DNA from: Cephalopachus bancanus
Taxonomy: Eukaryota > Chordata > Mammalia > Primates > Tarsiidae
Assembly: GCA_027257055.1 (NCBI GenBank)
Contig: JAPVLO010000232.1
Location: forward strand, 2,418,001 to 2,482,000
Length of the DNA stretch: 64,000 bases
Direction: 5' to 3'
Position 1 is the first letter of the stretch; the number at the start of each line of letters is the position of its first letter. Made by a program: the position numbers and the translations under genes. The notes under the pieces were generated by a model. It worked only from the letters and a program-made list of their open reading frames with translations. It made no database searches and was not told the origin of the DNA. Positions 12,901 through 24,900 of this stretch are shown here, piece after piece.

Positions 12901-15900
12901 CACTCCCGTCAGAACAAACTTCATTAAAATCCTGATTTTTCAAAGGAAACAGCGTTCAAGCACATGGCGGCAGAGATGCAGGCACATATGCGTGCTCTCT
13001 CCCACGCACCCAGCAGGCACTGTTTCAGCCCCAGCCCCTTGCCCACCTCTGACACCCCTGCCTGCATGTGGGTGTCAGTCTCTTCTTGTCACTCCTCCGC
13101 ACACACGCCCACACTCAGAACTCCTGGGACTCGGGCTCCTTTCTCCTGAGATTTCATAAGCTTGTATTTTTTTGGTGAGGGTCTCAGGCTAATCAGAAGC
13201 TAGCAACTCTATAGGAAGCTTCATGTGTTATTTAAAAATAAAAAGGTTCCCTTTAAAAATCGCAGGTTCGGGCCACCTGAGATTCCTTCCTGGCTCTGAA
13301 CTTGAACCCTGCGTTGGAGGGAGAGGTCACTGCAAGGCTCAGGGCCTCCGACTCTCTTTTTGGAACTAGTTGGAAAAGTTAAAACAGGGCTTCGCCAAAC
13401 TAATTTTTCCTTTAAGAAGTTCAAGGCTTTTCTTCTCTTGCCATTCTAACAGCGGGCTTGTTCTTCATTGACAGCACCATAGGCTCCCAGGGAGACTGCA
13501 AAGGAATAGGTGGGTGCTGTGGGCGCTGGAGTGCTAGGGTCCCAGAGCCAAGGCAGAGGGGCCTAGGCGTCTCCTGGGCCCCCAGACACCCCTCTGGCCC
13601 TAGTGCCTGAGCCTCTGCGTGTCTTATGCCTTCTCAGAACTTTCACTTCCCCTGTACTCCTATAACCATGTCCCAACTGCCCCATCTGGTCTGCAGAGCC
13701 AGACACCAGCCATCTTCCACCCTGCCCCCCACCCAAGCTCTGTGTGGTGGCAATCAGAACCCTGGCCCCAGGCGTCTGCCTTTCATTAGCAACAAGACGG
13801 CTGTGAGCTCAAACGGAACATGCGTATTCCATTACTAAGGAGAAAGAAAAAAAATCTCCTAAATCTATAAAGTCAAACTTTCATCCTCCAAGTGCCCTAA
13901 ACTGGAAATGAGGGACGGACCACTGCAGCACATTCCATGTGTGCTTTCTCCAGCACCCCCTCCTTCTGGAAACTTCCAAGCCTTCTCAGTGGCCAAGCAC
14001 AGCCTGATGCTTAGGGCTGCTTGGGCCACTCCAGCTGTCCTGTCCTCTGGGCCATGGTTTCCCCAGACATGTCTACTTGACCCCTAGTGTCCCCATGAGC
14101 ACAACTCCATGGCACACTTCAGGGCAGGGACCGACTTCCCCAGAGGAGGCAGTGGCCCCACCCAAGAACAGGGCTTTCGGGGCACTGGCTGGGCTGCCGC
14201 GCCACCCAGAAGTACCCTTCCTATATGTTCCTTGGCTCCTTTCTGAACAAACTGCTTCGTGTTTTCTCTGCAAGAAAACAGTCTCAACCCCTAAAGTGAA
14301 GAGCATCTCGCAGGGACTTTGTTGAGGCACTGATTCTGACCCAGGAGGTCTGGGGGTAAGGCCTGAGAGTCTGCATTCTAGTAGGCTCCCAGGAGACTGT
14401 CTAGTGCTCCAACGGCTCCCAGTTGAGCATCTGGTGCTCTACCAGACTCCCATGTGAGCACCTAACCTTCCCAGACTAGGTGGGCATCTAGCCACATGGC
14501 AGGCTCCAGGTGGGCATTCACTGCCCCAGCAGGCTCCAGGTGGGCGTCCAGTGCTCTAGCAGGCTCTCAGGTGGGTGCCTAGTGCCCTAGTAGGCTCCCA
14601 GATGGGCGCCTAGTGCCCTAGCAGGCTCTAAGTAGCGTCTCCAGTGTCCGGGCAGGTTCCCTGAAGGGCTCCCAGTGTCCTAGCAGGCTTCCAGGTATGC
14701 GTCCAGTGCCCTAGCAGGCTCCCAAATGAGCATCCAGTGCCCTAGCAGGCTCCCAGGTGTACTTCTTGTATCCTAGCATAATCCCAGGTATGCAGCCAGT
14801 GCCCTAGCAGCTCCAGGTGTTGCGAATGGTGCCCGCATTCCAGCATCAACCTGACCAATCCTTCCCCACCTCTGAGGTGCACCTGCCTACAACATGGAGG
14901 CCTAATCTTCAGCTAAGCCTCTCAGAGCCTCTCTGTGGTTTGCCTTCCTGCCCAGGATGAGCTCTCTCTCCTCTGGCCCAGAGCGTTCTGGGTACCTCCA
15001 GCCCCAGCTGCATCCTGCGGGTCCTGTGTTTGCGTCTGGCCCTCCGTGAGGAGTCTGCTCAGCCAGTGTACTGCTGTCCAGCTGGCTTCCTTGCTTGCTC
15101 TCCTCACCCCACGGGCTCCCCACTCCCACCCCACTCCCCACTCCTGCATGTGGAAAGACCTGCTGCAGGCTGAAGGCTGCCACTAAATCCCTCTGCAGGC
15201 AAAGCAATGGCAACTCCTTGCCCCTTCCCCACAGCTCCTGTTCCCCACGTGTCCCTCCTCGATGACTGCTGTGTCTGACCCGCAAATTCCCTCATGCTCT
15301 CCTTGAGTCACATCACCTGAAACCAGCTTGGAGCATGAACGGCGCTTTGCCTCTGGAGCAGTTCGGGGACGGGGCATTATCACAACTCACTGTGTCAGAT
15401 TGGTCCTCGGGAACAGCCAAGAAGACAGGAAAGAAAGGGGTGGAGGAGGCGAGATAGGGCGGGAGATGTTGTACGGCAGTTCTGTCTCATTAGGAAATCC
15501 ACACAGGTCTCTATTTTTGGAAGGATTTTCCCCCTTTTCCATTTTAATGGGAGCCTCTAACTCTCTCCTCCTGAGCAGACGGTAGCTGCCAAGAAGCCGG
15601 GCATCATTCGCAGGCTGCTCCTTTGAATCTCATCAACGGAGCCAATCCTGCAAATCTGTTCAGATGTCTACTGGGATTCCCGGGGCTCTTGGAGAATGAG
15701 CGTGGGCTGGGTGGATCACCACGGCAGCCTTCCCAGCCGGCAGAGTCGGCTTTGTTCAGAGGGGGACCATCTCCCCAGCCAGCCTCGGGGTCTGGGATCC
15801 ACCCCAGCTTGGAGCCCCGGATGGTTGTCTGAGAAGCTCCCAGGTGCCTGTCCTATCATGTCCACCTGTCTGCTTCTGACATCCCTGTCCCCTGACCCCT

Positions 15901-18900
15901 GAGTCTCTCCTGACTCTTCTGTCTCCATTCCTGGGTGCCAGCTGCATGCCACCCTCAACCCTCAGCTTGTGTCTTACGTTCCACCCCCCTTCCATATCCT
16001 CTCCCCTTTCTTGGAGAAAAAGTCCTGGTGTCAGGTCTCAGCTCTCTTCACAAGAGCCACCAGTGAATCCCCAGGTCTGGAGAGACCGTGGGATACCAAG
16101 GCTGTGCCACTACCCTCCAACCTGGGCAACAGAGACCTCAACTCAAAAAATAATAACAACAACAATAATAACAAACCAAATGCCATGCTCTTAAATGCTC
16201 AGCTTTGCTGCCTCCCAGGACAGCTGTTCCTATCTGCCCCTCGCGTAGAGATGCCCACATTCTTTGGACAAACACCTTACACCTTTAGGCCATGCTGGTC
16301 TTACGTTACGCAGCTCAGGTCATAGTCATATTTGCCCTTAGGCTGGAAGGTGAATGTGGACTTCCAAACCATGAGGAACTCCTGGTTTCCTCTCCTCCCG
16401 GCCCCATGCCCTGCCTGCACCAACCCACTCTGTAAACCGTGGCTTCTTCAGGCTGGAAGAATAGGTGAGGTCGTCTGGGTCAACCACCTGGCTGTTGGCA
16501 AGGGCTATGACCCCACAGCTGGCTGGCCTGTGCACTGGCTGATGTGTTACTCAGATGTGTCTGAGCCTGGGTCTCAGTCCCGTGTACTGGTGCAGCAGAA
16601 CAGAGCAAGTCTGGGGTGACAGGTGTGGGGGCGCCTGGTGGGGTTCGTGTCTGCTGTCCCCTCTGCCGGCCTGCCTGGGACAAAGCCCGCTTGCCAGGGC
16701 CTTGGGGGAGCCAGGGAGGCTGTCAGAGCCAAGGAGGAGGCGGAAGACCGGCTTACCAGGGTCTTGTAGTCGATCTGCTGGCGGATGAGCTTGTCCTCGC
16801 TGAGGGAATAGCGGGCCTCGCCCGTGATAGCATCAATGGGGCCCTTCTCCATCTGCTGCTTGATGGCACAGAACAGAGAGAAGAGGGGCTCCCCGGCACA
16901 CTCCTGTACGTAAGAGAACCACACTGACACAGCTCCTGGGCTGCCGGGGTACAGAGCCTCAGCCCTGGCCCTGCCTCCCCAAAGGCTGTGCAGCCTCAGC
17001 CCCAGCCCTGCCTCTCCAAAGGGTTGCCTCCTAATCCTGCCAAGTCCTCCCCCTGCCTCCACCTGCCCTTGCTTAGATCTCCCATCGCCCTACTCGACCC
17101 TCTGGGTTTACATGCCACCTGGCTTTCAGATCACAGTGTCTCCCCCCTCCTGCCCCTTCCTTCCACCTTTCCAGGGCTCTCTCTTCCTCCCGGTCTCTTT
17201 CTCACTGTCTGCTCCCTTGCTCCACCTCGCTCCCCTGAGAGTCCCACCCAAAGACGGAGGCCAGTCCTCTGTGGCACAAACTCCTTAGAAAACAAGTTGA
17301 TTGTTGGAAGCTACGTCTCCTCCCAGAGTATCCTTGGCTTATCTGCTGTAGCATGCGGCCTCTGTGCCTGCTGGGGCCCTGCCAGTCTTCGAAAGTCTGG
17401 GGAACAGGGAACTGGATGAGGAGGAACAGGGAACTAATGGGTGGATTGCTTTTAGCCTCAAATGAGAGTTAGTTTTGGGTCTCAGAGGTGCATCACCTGG
17501 GAGGAAATCAGCCAAGTGGATTGTCTCTGAGGTGAGGATGGATGAGGGGTTCTGGCCTCTGAGTCTGTCCACAATAAGGGCAGACCTCTTACAGGAGCCA
17601 GGCCCGCTGAGGGTGAGTCTAGGGGCATGGAGTGATCCCTAGATGGGAGGATGAGGGTTCATGCCCAGGCAGGGAGTACCCAAGGCAGGGCCAGAAATAT
17701 GCCCATACCCAACCCTACCTTCAGGAACTTGTAGAGGAGGAAGGTGAACCAGTTGGTCAGCATCTTCTCAGCCACTGACTCAGTTCTGTCAGCAGCCACC
17801 AAGGGAGCCAGCGGGACAAGACAAAGACAAAAGCTGCCGATCAGACCCCTAGCCAGGAAGGGCAGGGAGGGAGACTGCCTTGACCTTCAGGTCTGCCTAC
17901 GGCTTTCAGGCCAGAGCTCGAGATCCCAATGAATACGAGTGTTTTGTGGACTCCTAGACATCCCCGCAATGATAAAACAAGCTTTTCCTACAAAGCTAGA
18001 GGATGACGTTTTGGGTACCCAGCTAGTGGGTGCATCTTTGGGGGGAATGCCTTAGATCACTGCTGTCCAGCAGCATGTTCTGTGGTGATGAAAATGTTTT
18101 CTGCCAGTGCCAACCAGTATGGCAACCTCCAGCCACATGCGGGCACTGGACGCTTGACTTGTGGCTAGGACATCTGAGGAACTGAAGTTTTTTCATTTTA
18201 TTTATTTTTAATTAATGTCTATTTCAATAGTCCCATGTGGATCATAGCTATCATATTGGGTAATACAAGGGGAGACCCCTCAAACCAGATTTTATTTATT
18301 TAAAAATTTGCATATTTATTCTTACATGTTTAAACTTCAGTCACCTTCAAAGGACTCTCTGCTGGAAGCAATACACCTATTGAGACACTTTTTCCACTGC
18401 TCAGTTTTGAACTCGCCCATTTTGATGCCTTTTAGTGCTTCTGTCATTTTTTTTTTCTTGTTTTGTTTTGTTTCACCTCTTCCACATCAGCAAAATGTTT
18501 CCCTTTGAGAATTATTTTCATCCAGAGAACCAAAAACAAGTCGCTTGGGGTGAGATCAGGAGAATAGGAGGGTGGGGGAAGGGGTCATGAAATTTTTGGT
18601 CAAAAACTGCTGCACTCAGTGCAGTGTGGGCAAGTGTGCTCATCAATCACCCATGAAACAGGCAAATGCGTTGAAAGAATCTCCAAAAAATATATTCACT
18701 GAAGCCAAATGCTGCCTCTCACAATGCTAGCTGGTCCACTGATACTGATGGGTTCTTGGATCACTCACCTAGCAGAGGAAGCCTGTCCTACAAGGGACCC
18801 ACCCTTCAAAAATTAGTTCCGGGTTTTTTGGGTCCCCCCTCATATAGCCTCAGAAAACTTTATAGGCTAGATGTGTTCCTTTGAGTGAGAAGAGAATGGC

Positions 18901-21900
18901 AAACAAACAAACCAACAAAAAACTGGGAGCTACTAGGAAGAAATGTGGCAGAAGGGCATGATGGCCAAAAGGCCAGTTAGTTACATGGTGCCTGCACTGT
19001 GAGCTAGCCTCCTGGCATGGGCAGCAGCATGGAACTGTCTACCTAGCTCATCTCGAGACGTTAAAACTGTCCTATTGCAAAGCCTTCCACACACTTTGGA
19101 ACACTTCCCACCCCACCCCACGCCCCTGCCCCGGGAACCATTGCTGTGTTTCCTTTGCAATGACAAGAAGTTCCTTCTTGAATCTAACTTGCATCTCTCA
19201 TGCTATCACCCAAGCCCACATATTTTTGACTTTGGAATTAAAGATGTGGCAGCAGTGCCATCGGCCCAAAGACAATTTTGGTTGCATCCATTTGGTTGGA
19301 ATTACATTCAGACTTGCACAGAGCATGCAGCCAACTTCGGAGAGAAACTAGCCTGCCCAGGTATGTGTGGATGGAGTTTATGGTGGCAGTTGCCAGAAAA
19401 TACTAATCAGTAAGATCCCAAGGTAGCTGGGCAGCTGCCAGCACAAAGTGAAGCTGGGAAGGAAAGAGAAGGAGGAGTGTTGGGAGGAGGGGGACAGCCA
19501 GGGGCAAGAGGAAGAAAAGGAGGGAGGAAGCTCCGAAGGAGCATGTGCATTCAGGAAGGCCAGAGTGGAAACGGGCAGAGGAGATGTGAAGCTGGCCACA
19601 AGCCACATGGGAAGGCTGCTGGTGGGCACTCTGGCAGGTGGCAGCTGCCCTAGAATTTTGCCGGCGGGTGGCTGTGTGGTGAAAGTAAAACAAAAATCAA
19701 AACGGTCTACCTTGCGGTTTCCAAAGCTGTCTGCTGGCTCCCACATGCTGAAGCCTTTTGCAGTTGTGCAGGCGAGTGCCCACTGCACCAGGAAGAAGCT
19801 CGAGTAAACACTGTCGAAAGCCAAATTTATCCACTGGACCAAGTGCGAGCCACCGAGGCCCTGCCAGAGGCCCAAGGACTGAGGTTGGAAGTTGGGGGAC
19901 AGGCAGACGAAGGCAGGCGGTATAGGGGAGGTCCTGCCAGAGGGCTGGACACAATGACTTGCCCTGGGAGTTCCCCAACATCAGCTATGTGAAGCTAAAG
20001 TCATCATAATAACTGAGCCCAGAGGAGAGACAGCCTTCAACTACATAGAAGCTTCGCATGGAAGCGCGGATAAAGTGAGCGCCTCCATCTCCCATAAGGC
20101 CAAAGCCGCAGGAGTTGGTGTGTCTTTACATACAACCTTTTAGGTTTTGATAGTGTCAAGTTGGAGACTTCCAGGGTGTAAAGTGGTGGACTTTGGGTTC
20201 ATTCAGTCTCTAGCAGGTGTCACGAGACACCCGCAGGGCTGCCTTGGGTCATTTGTCACGAAAGGGCTTTCATTCAGTATGTCTCAAACTTTAATGCACC
20301 CGCATCACCTGGGATTCTTATTAAAACGCAGATTCAGACTCAGTGGGGCTGAGTGGGACCTGACAGTCTGCAGTTCCAAAAGGACCTGCTTTTGCAGCTG
20401 GTCCACAGACAGTATGAAGCTGTGGAGGCTCTCCTAACCCAAGTTCTGACATAGATAAGGCAGGAGATAGTCTCAATGACCTCCAAAGTTTCCAGGAAAA
20501 GAGTTGTAGTAGAAAGGGCAACATCAAGGGAGTGGAAGGACAGAGAGGAAAAAACAGAGAGCAGATATAGGGCAGAAGGATAACAGCAGTGTGAGCTGAT
20601 GGCCCAGATGGTGACAAGGGGCAGAAGGAAGACAGTAAGGTGAGCTGCCAGCCCAAGGCAGTGACAAGGGGCAGGAGGACAGCAGAGTGAGCTGATGGCC
20701 CGAGGTGGGGGCAAGGGGCAGAAGGAGAACAGCAGGATGAGCTGATGGCCCAGGTAGTGACAAGGGGCCAGCAGGACAGTAGGGTGAGCTGCCAACCAGA
20801 GGCAGTGACAAGGGGCAGGAGGATACCAGGGTGAGCTGATGGCCCAGGTGGTGACATGGGGCAGAAGGAGGACAGCAGGGTGAGCAGATGGCCCAGGTGG
20901 TGACCAAGGGCAGCTCTTGTGAGCAGGCATGCAGCGCAGCTGGCTGGCTGGCTGGTGCCTTTCCCTCAGGGAAGCAGTGGCCCTCGGGCTCTCCTGGATT
21001 CCCTGAGCGGCCCCGTGAACTGGGTGGCTGGGCCAGACCCAACTGGTCAGCGAGTGGCATTCCCACCTCCTGAGCAGCAGCTTGGGGTGGTTCTTGCTCT
21101 CCAGGTTCTTGTCGATGAGATCAGCCAGCAGCTGCTTGAGCACATCAGTGGCATACTCGAGCTTGCTCTGCAGCACTGTCATGATGAGGGACGCCACGTT
21201 GCCACGGTCGCGCATGGAGAAGCTGCGCTGCGACTCGAGTGTGCGGATAAAGGACAGCAGGAACACCTTGCTGTTGATGAGCTGGGCGAAGAGCTTCAGA
21301 CCCTTCTCCACACGTTCCTGACGGTAGCCTGGGACCTGTGGAGAGGTCAAGGGTCCTGATGCCCTCCGCCAGGGCCCCGTGACTTCCATGGAATGAACTG
21401 TGCCCACACTCTTGACCATCCCTCCAACCTCTCACCCTGACGCCATGTGCTGGGACCCTGTGACCTCCCTACAGAATGGGTAACCTTCCCACTGACCTCT
21501 CACCCTGATGCCACGTCCAAGGACCCCAGGACCACCCTGTGGGATGGATTGCGCCCACACCCTTGACCCTCCCACTGACCTCTCACCCTGACGCCCTGGA
21601 CTGGGACCCTGTGACCTCCCCACAGAATGGGCTGTGCCCATACCCTTAACCTTCCCACTGACCTCTCACCCTGATTCCACATCCAAGGACCCCATGACCA
21701 GCCTGTGGGATGGGTTGTGTCCACACACTTGACCTTCCCGCTGACCTCTCACCCTGACGCCATGTGCTGTGACCCCAGGGCCTCCCCATGGAATGGGCTG
21801 TGCCCACACCTTTGATCTTCCCACTGACCTCTCACCCTGACGCCATGTGCAGGGGTCCTTTGACCTCCCTGCAGGATGCGCTGTACTCATACCCTTGACT

Positions 21901-24900
21901 TTCCCACTGACTTTTCGCCCTGACGCCATGTCCAAGGACCTCATGACCCCTCCAGGGGACAGGCTGTGCCCACACCCTTGACCTTCCCACTGACTTTTTA
22001 CCTGACGCCATGTGCCGGAGTCCCATGACCACCCCACCGGCAGGATGGGCTGTGCCCACATCCTTGACCCTCCCACTGACTTCCCACTCTGACACTGTGT
22101 GCTGGGACCCCATGACCTACCTGTGAGATGTGCTGTGCCCACACTCTTTTTTTTTTTTGAGTTGGAGTCTCACTCTGTCGCCCAGACTGGAGTGCAGCGG
22201 CCGCTCCCGGCCACCACAGCCTCGACCTGCTGGGCTCCGGCGATCCTTCCGCCTCAGCCTTCTGAGTAGCTGTAACTACAGGCGCGCGCTACCACGCCCA
22301 GCTAATTTTTTTATTTATTGTAGAGAGGAGGTCTCACCAAGTTGCCCAGGCGGGTCTCGAACCAGCAGGCTCAGGCAATTCACTCACCTCAGCCTCCCAA
22401 GGCATGAGATTACAGGCTGAGCCACCGAGCCCAGCTTCTGTGCCCACACTCTTAACCTTCCCACTGACCTCTCACCCTGACACTATGTCCAAGGACCCCA
22501 CAAATTTCTTGTGGGGTGGACTGTGCCCACACTCTTGACCTTCCCACTGACCTCTCACCCTGATGCTATGTGCAAGGACCCCCATGACCTCCCTGTGGGA
22601 TGGGCTGTGCCCACACACTTGATCGTCTCACTGAACTTTCACCCTGACGCCATGTGCTTTGACCCCATGACCTCCCACGGAATGGGTTGTGCTCACACCC
22701 TTGACCTTCCCACCAACCTCTCACCCTAATGACATGTGCAAGGATCCTATGATCTCCCTGTGGGATGTGCTGTATCCACACCCTTGACCTTCTCACTGAC
22801 CTCTTACCCCGAGGCCATGTGTATGTGCCCTGTGACCTCCCCACAGGATATGCTGTGCCCACGCCCTTGACCCCCCGACTGACCTCTCACGCTGATGCCA
22901 TGTGCTGGGACCCCATGACTTCCCTGTGGGATGGGTTTTGCCCACACCCTTGACCCTCCCACCCAGCCTCTTGCCCACTACTGGAGCCTGGGTCCACCAG
23001 ACTGGTGCAAGCAAGTCTTTAGCTGGGCCATTCCTCTACTTTGGAGATGAATCCACAGAGGCACAGTGAGAGTGTCACACAATAAGTGGCGGTATTGGGA
23101 TGAGACTCACTTCTGCCAGACTCCAGAGCCTGAGCATTTCCCTGATGGTGATGCAGAGTGACAGAGGCCCCGTGCCTCTCTCACAGCCCCTCTGGAGGAA
23201 CCCGGGGGGTCGAGGCTGTTGTGGTATATGCCCTGGCTGAGGTATCCCCAGGCCTGAGTCTCCAGTCAAGCTACACCCACCCCTCTTCAGTTCTGTGAGC
23301 CCTGTTGATGAACCAGTAGCCTTGGAGTCACAACTTCTGGGTTTTGGATTCTGGTACAGCTATGTGGGGTGACCTTGGGTAAGTCCCTTTATTTCTATGG
23401 GAACCCAAGTTTATCCACCAGAAAAAGGGAAGATTGAGCCCCAGTGGTCTCTAAAGAACTGCCTAGCTCTAGTTTTGAGGTTTTCTTAGGAACCCTGAGA
23501 TGTTGCTCTATCCAGGAGACAGGGAAGAAGATGTTTGTATCTTCCTGCCGACATTGTCTGCTCATTGGGAGACCCCTGTGAGGGTATACCATGTGCTCGG
23601 CACACGAGTCAGATGCTGAGCTAGGCACGGGGGATACATCTCTGAAATGTACAAGGGGGACCCCCAAACCCTGGAATTTTGAGGAAGAGTCCCTTGGAGT
23701 ACCACTGGCTTCCCAGCTAGGTGAGTCTTCTAGGAACTCATCGGCATCCGTGTACCAGTTAGTGTTGTTGGGAGAGGCTGCATTGCAGAAGAAACCTCCC
23801 AAGTTATGGCTAACAGGTGACTTGTTCTTTCTCCATAACAATGTATCTGCCCATACCGCACTGAGTGCTCAGCAATTTTTTTACCAAAAACGGCATGACC
23901 CCTGTGCCCCAGCCTCCCTATTCACCCCATCTCACCTGAGTGACTTTTTGTTGGTTTGTTTCCTCACATGAAAAAAAAGTCTTCCAAGGGAAACGTTTTG
24001 CCAGTGTGGAAGAGGTGAAACAAAAAATGGTGGAAGCACTAAAAGGTATCAAAAAGGACAAGTTCAGCCTGTAATCCCGCGCCTTTGGGAGGCTGAGGTG
24101 AGTGGATTGCCTGAGCCTGGGGTTCGAGACCCGCCTGGGCAGCGAGACCTCATCTCTACAATAAATAAAAAAATCAGCTGGGCGTGGTAGCGCATGTCTG
24201 TAATTCCGGCTACTCGGAAGGCTGAGGCGGAAGGATTGCCAGAGCCCAGCAGGTCGAGGCTGTGGTGGCCGGGAGCGGCCACTGCACTCCAGTCTGGGCG
24301 ACAGAGTGAGACTCCAACTCAAAAAAAAAAAAAAAGGACAAGTTCAAAAACTGTTTTGAACAGTGGATAAAGCATCTTGATAGGTGTATTGCATCAAACA
24401 GAGAGGACTTTGAAGGTGATTGAAGTTTAAATATGTAAGAATAAATACATAATTTTTATAAATTAATTCCTGGGATTTTGGATTCCCCCCTTGTGCAAGG
24501 ATGTGCCCAGCAGCACTGTTAGGAACGGCCCCAAACTGGGCACTCCGATGACCAGCAACAACGGAATGACAGAGGAACTGGTGTCCATGCCACCCAATGG
24601 ACATGACACAGCCCTGGGAATGGACAACCAGTGCTACTCAGAATCACAGGGATGGGTCTGGCAAACGTATCAAATGGAGAAAGTCAGATGCTATGGAGGG
24701 CACACTCTCATGTAACACCACTTAAGGCAAGATTTAAAGAACAGGGAGAATTCACCAGTGGTGGTAGGAAAATGGCTATTCTGGGGGCTCGCTCTGACTG
24801 AAAGGGGGCACGCGGGAACTCCTGGGGGGCTGGCCTTGTCCTGCTTCTTGGTCTGGATGTTGGTGTGATACGTATGCCCACTTGGGGGAAGTCCCAGAGC

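Larger units (their letters stand above)
12666..16756 (-). other. PLXNA4 intron e15-e16 (4.1 kb)
   Basis: It holds a 31-bp minisatellite and a short Alu tail fragment. 12700-14300 and 14900-16000 show no element I recognise. Confidence 0.75.
17786..21066 (-). other. PLXNA4 intron e13-e14 (3.3 kb)
   Basis: It contains two hAT-type relics, mariner copy 1 and a ~50-bp minisatellite near e13. 18850-20270 shows no recognised repeat. Confidence 0.8.

Noticed and set aside
14380..14830. CRISPR-like regular array (31-bp repeats)
   Set aside because: Units are head to tail with no unique spacers, in a mammalian intron; a minisatellite.
20340..21419. 359-codon minus-strand open frame
   Set aside because: It is e13 read through its own splice sites into the ~50-bp minisatellite and intron. 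Only 21067-21335 matches plexin.
21666..22142. 158-codon repetitive minus-strand frame
   Set aside because: Translation of the 83-bp minisatellite; period not a multiple of three, so repeats appear in different frames.
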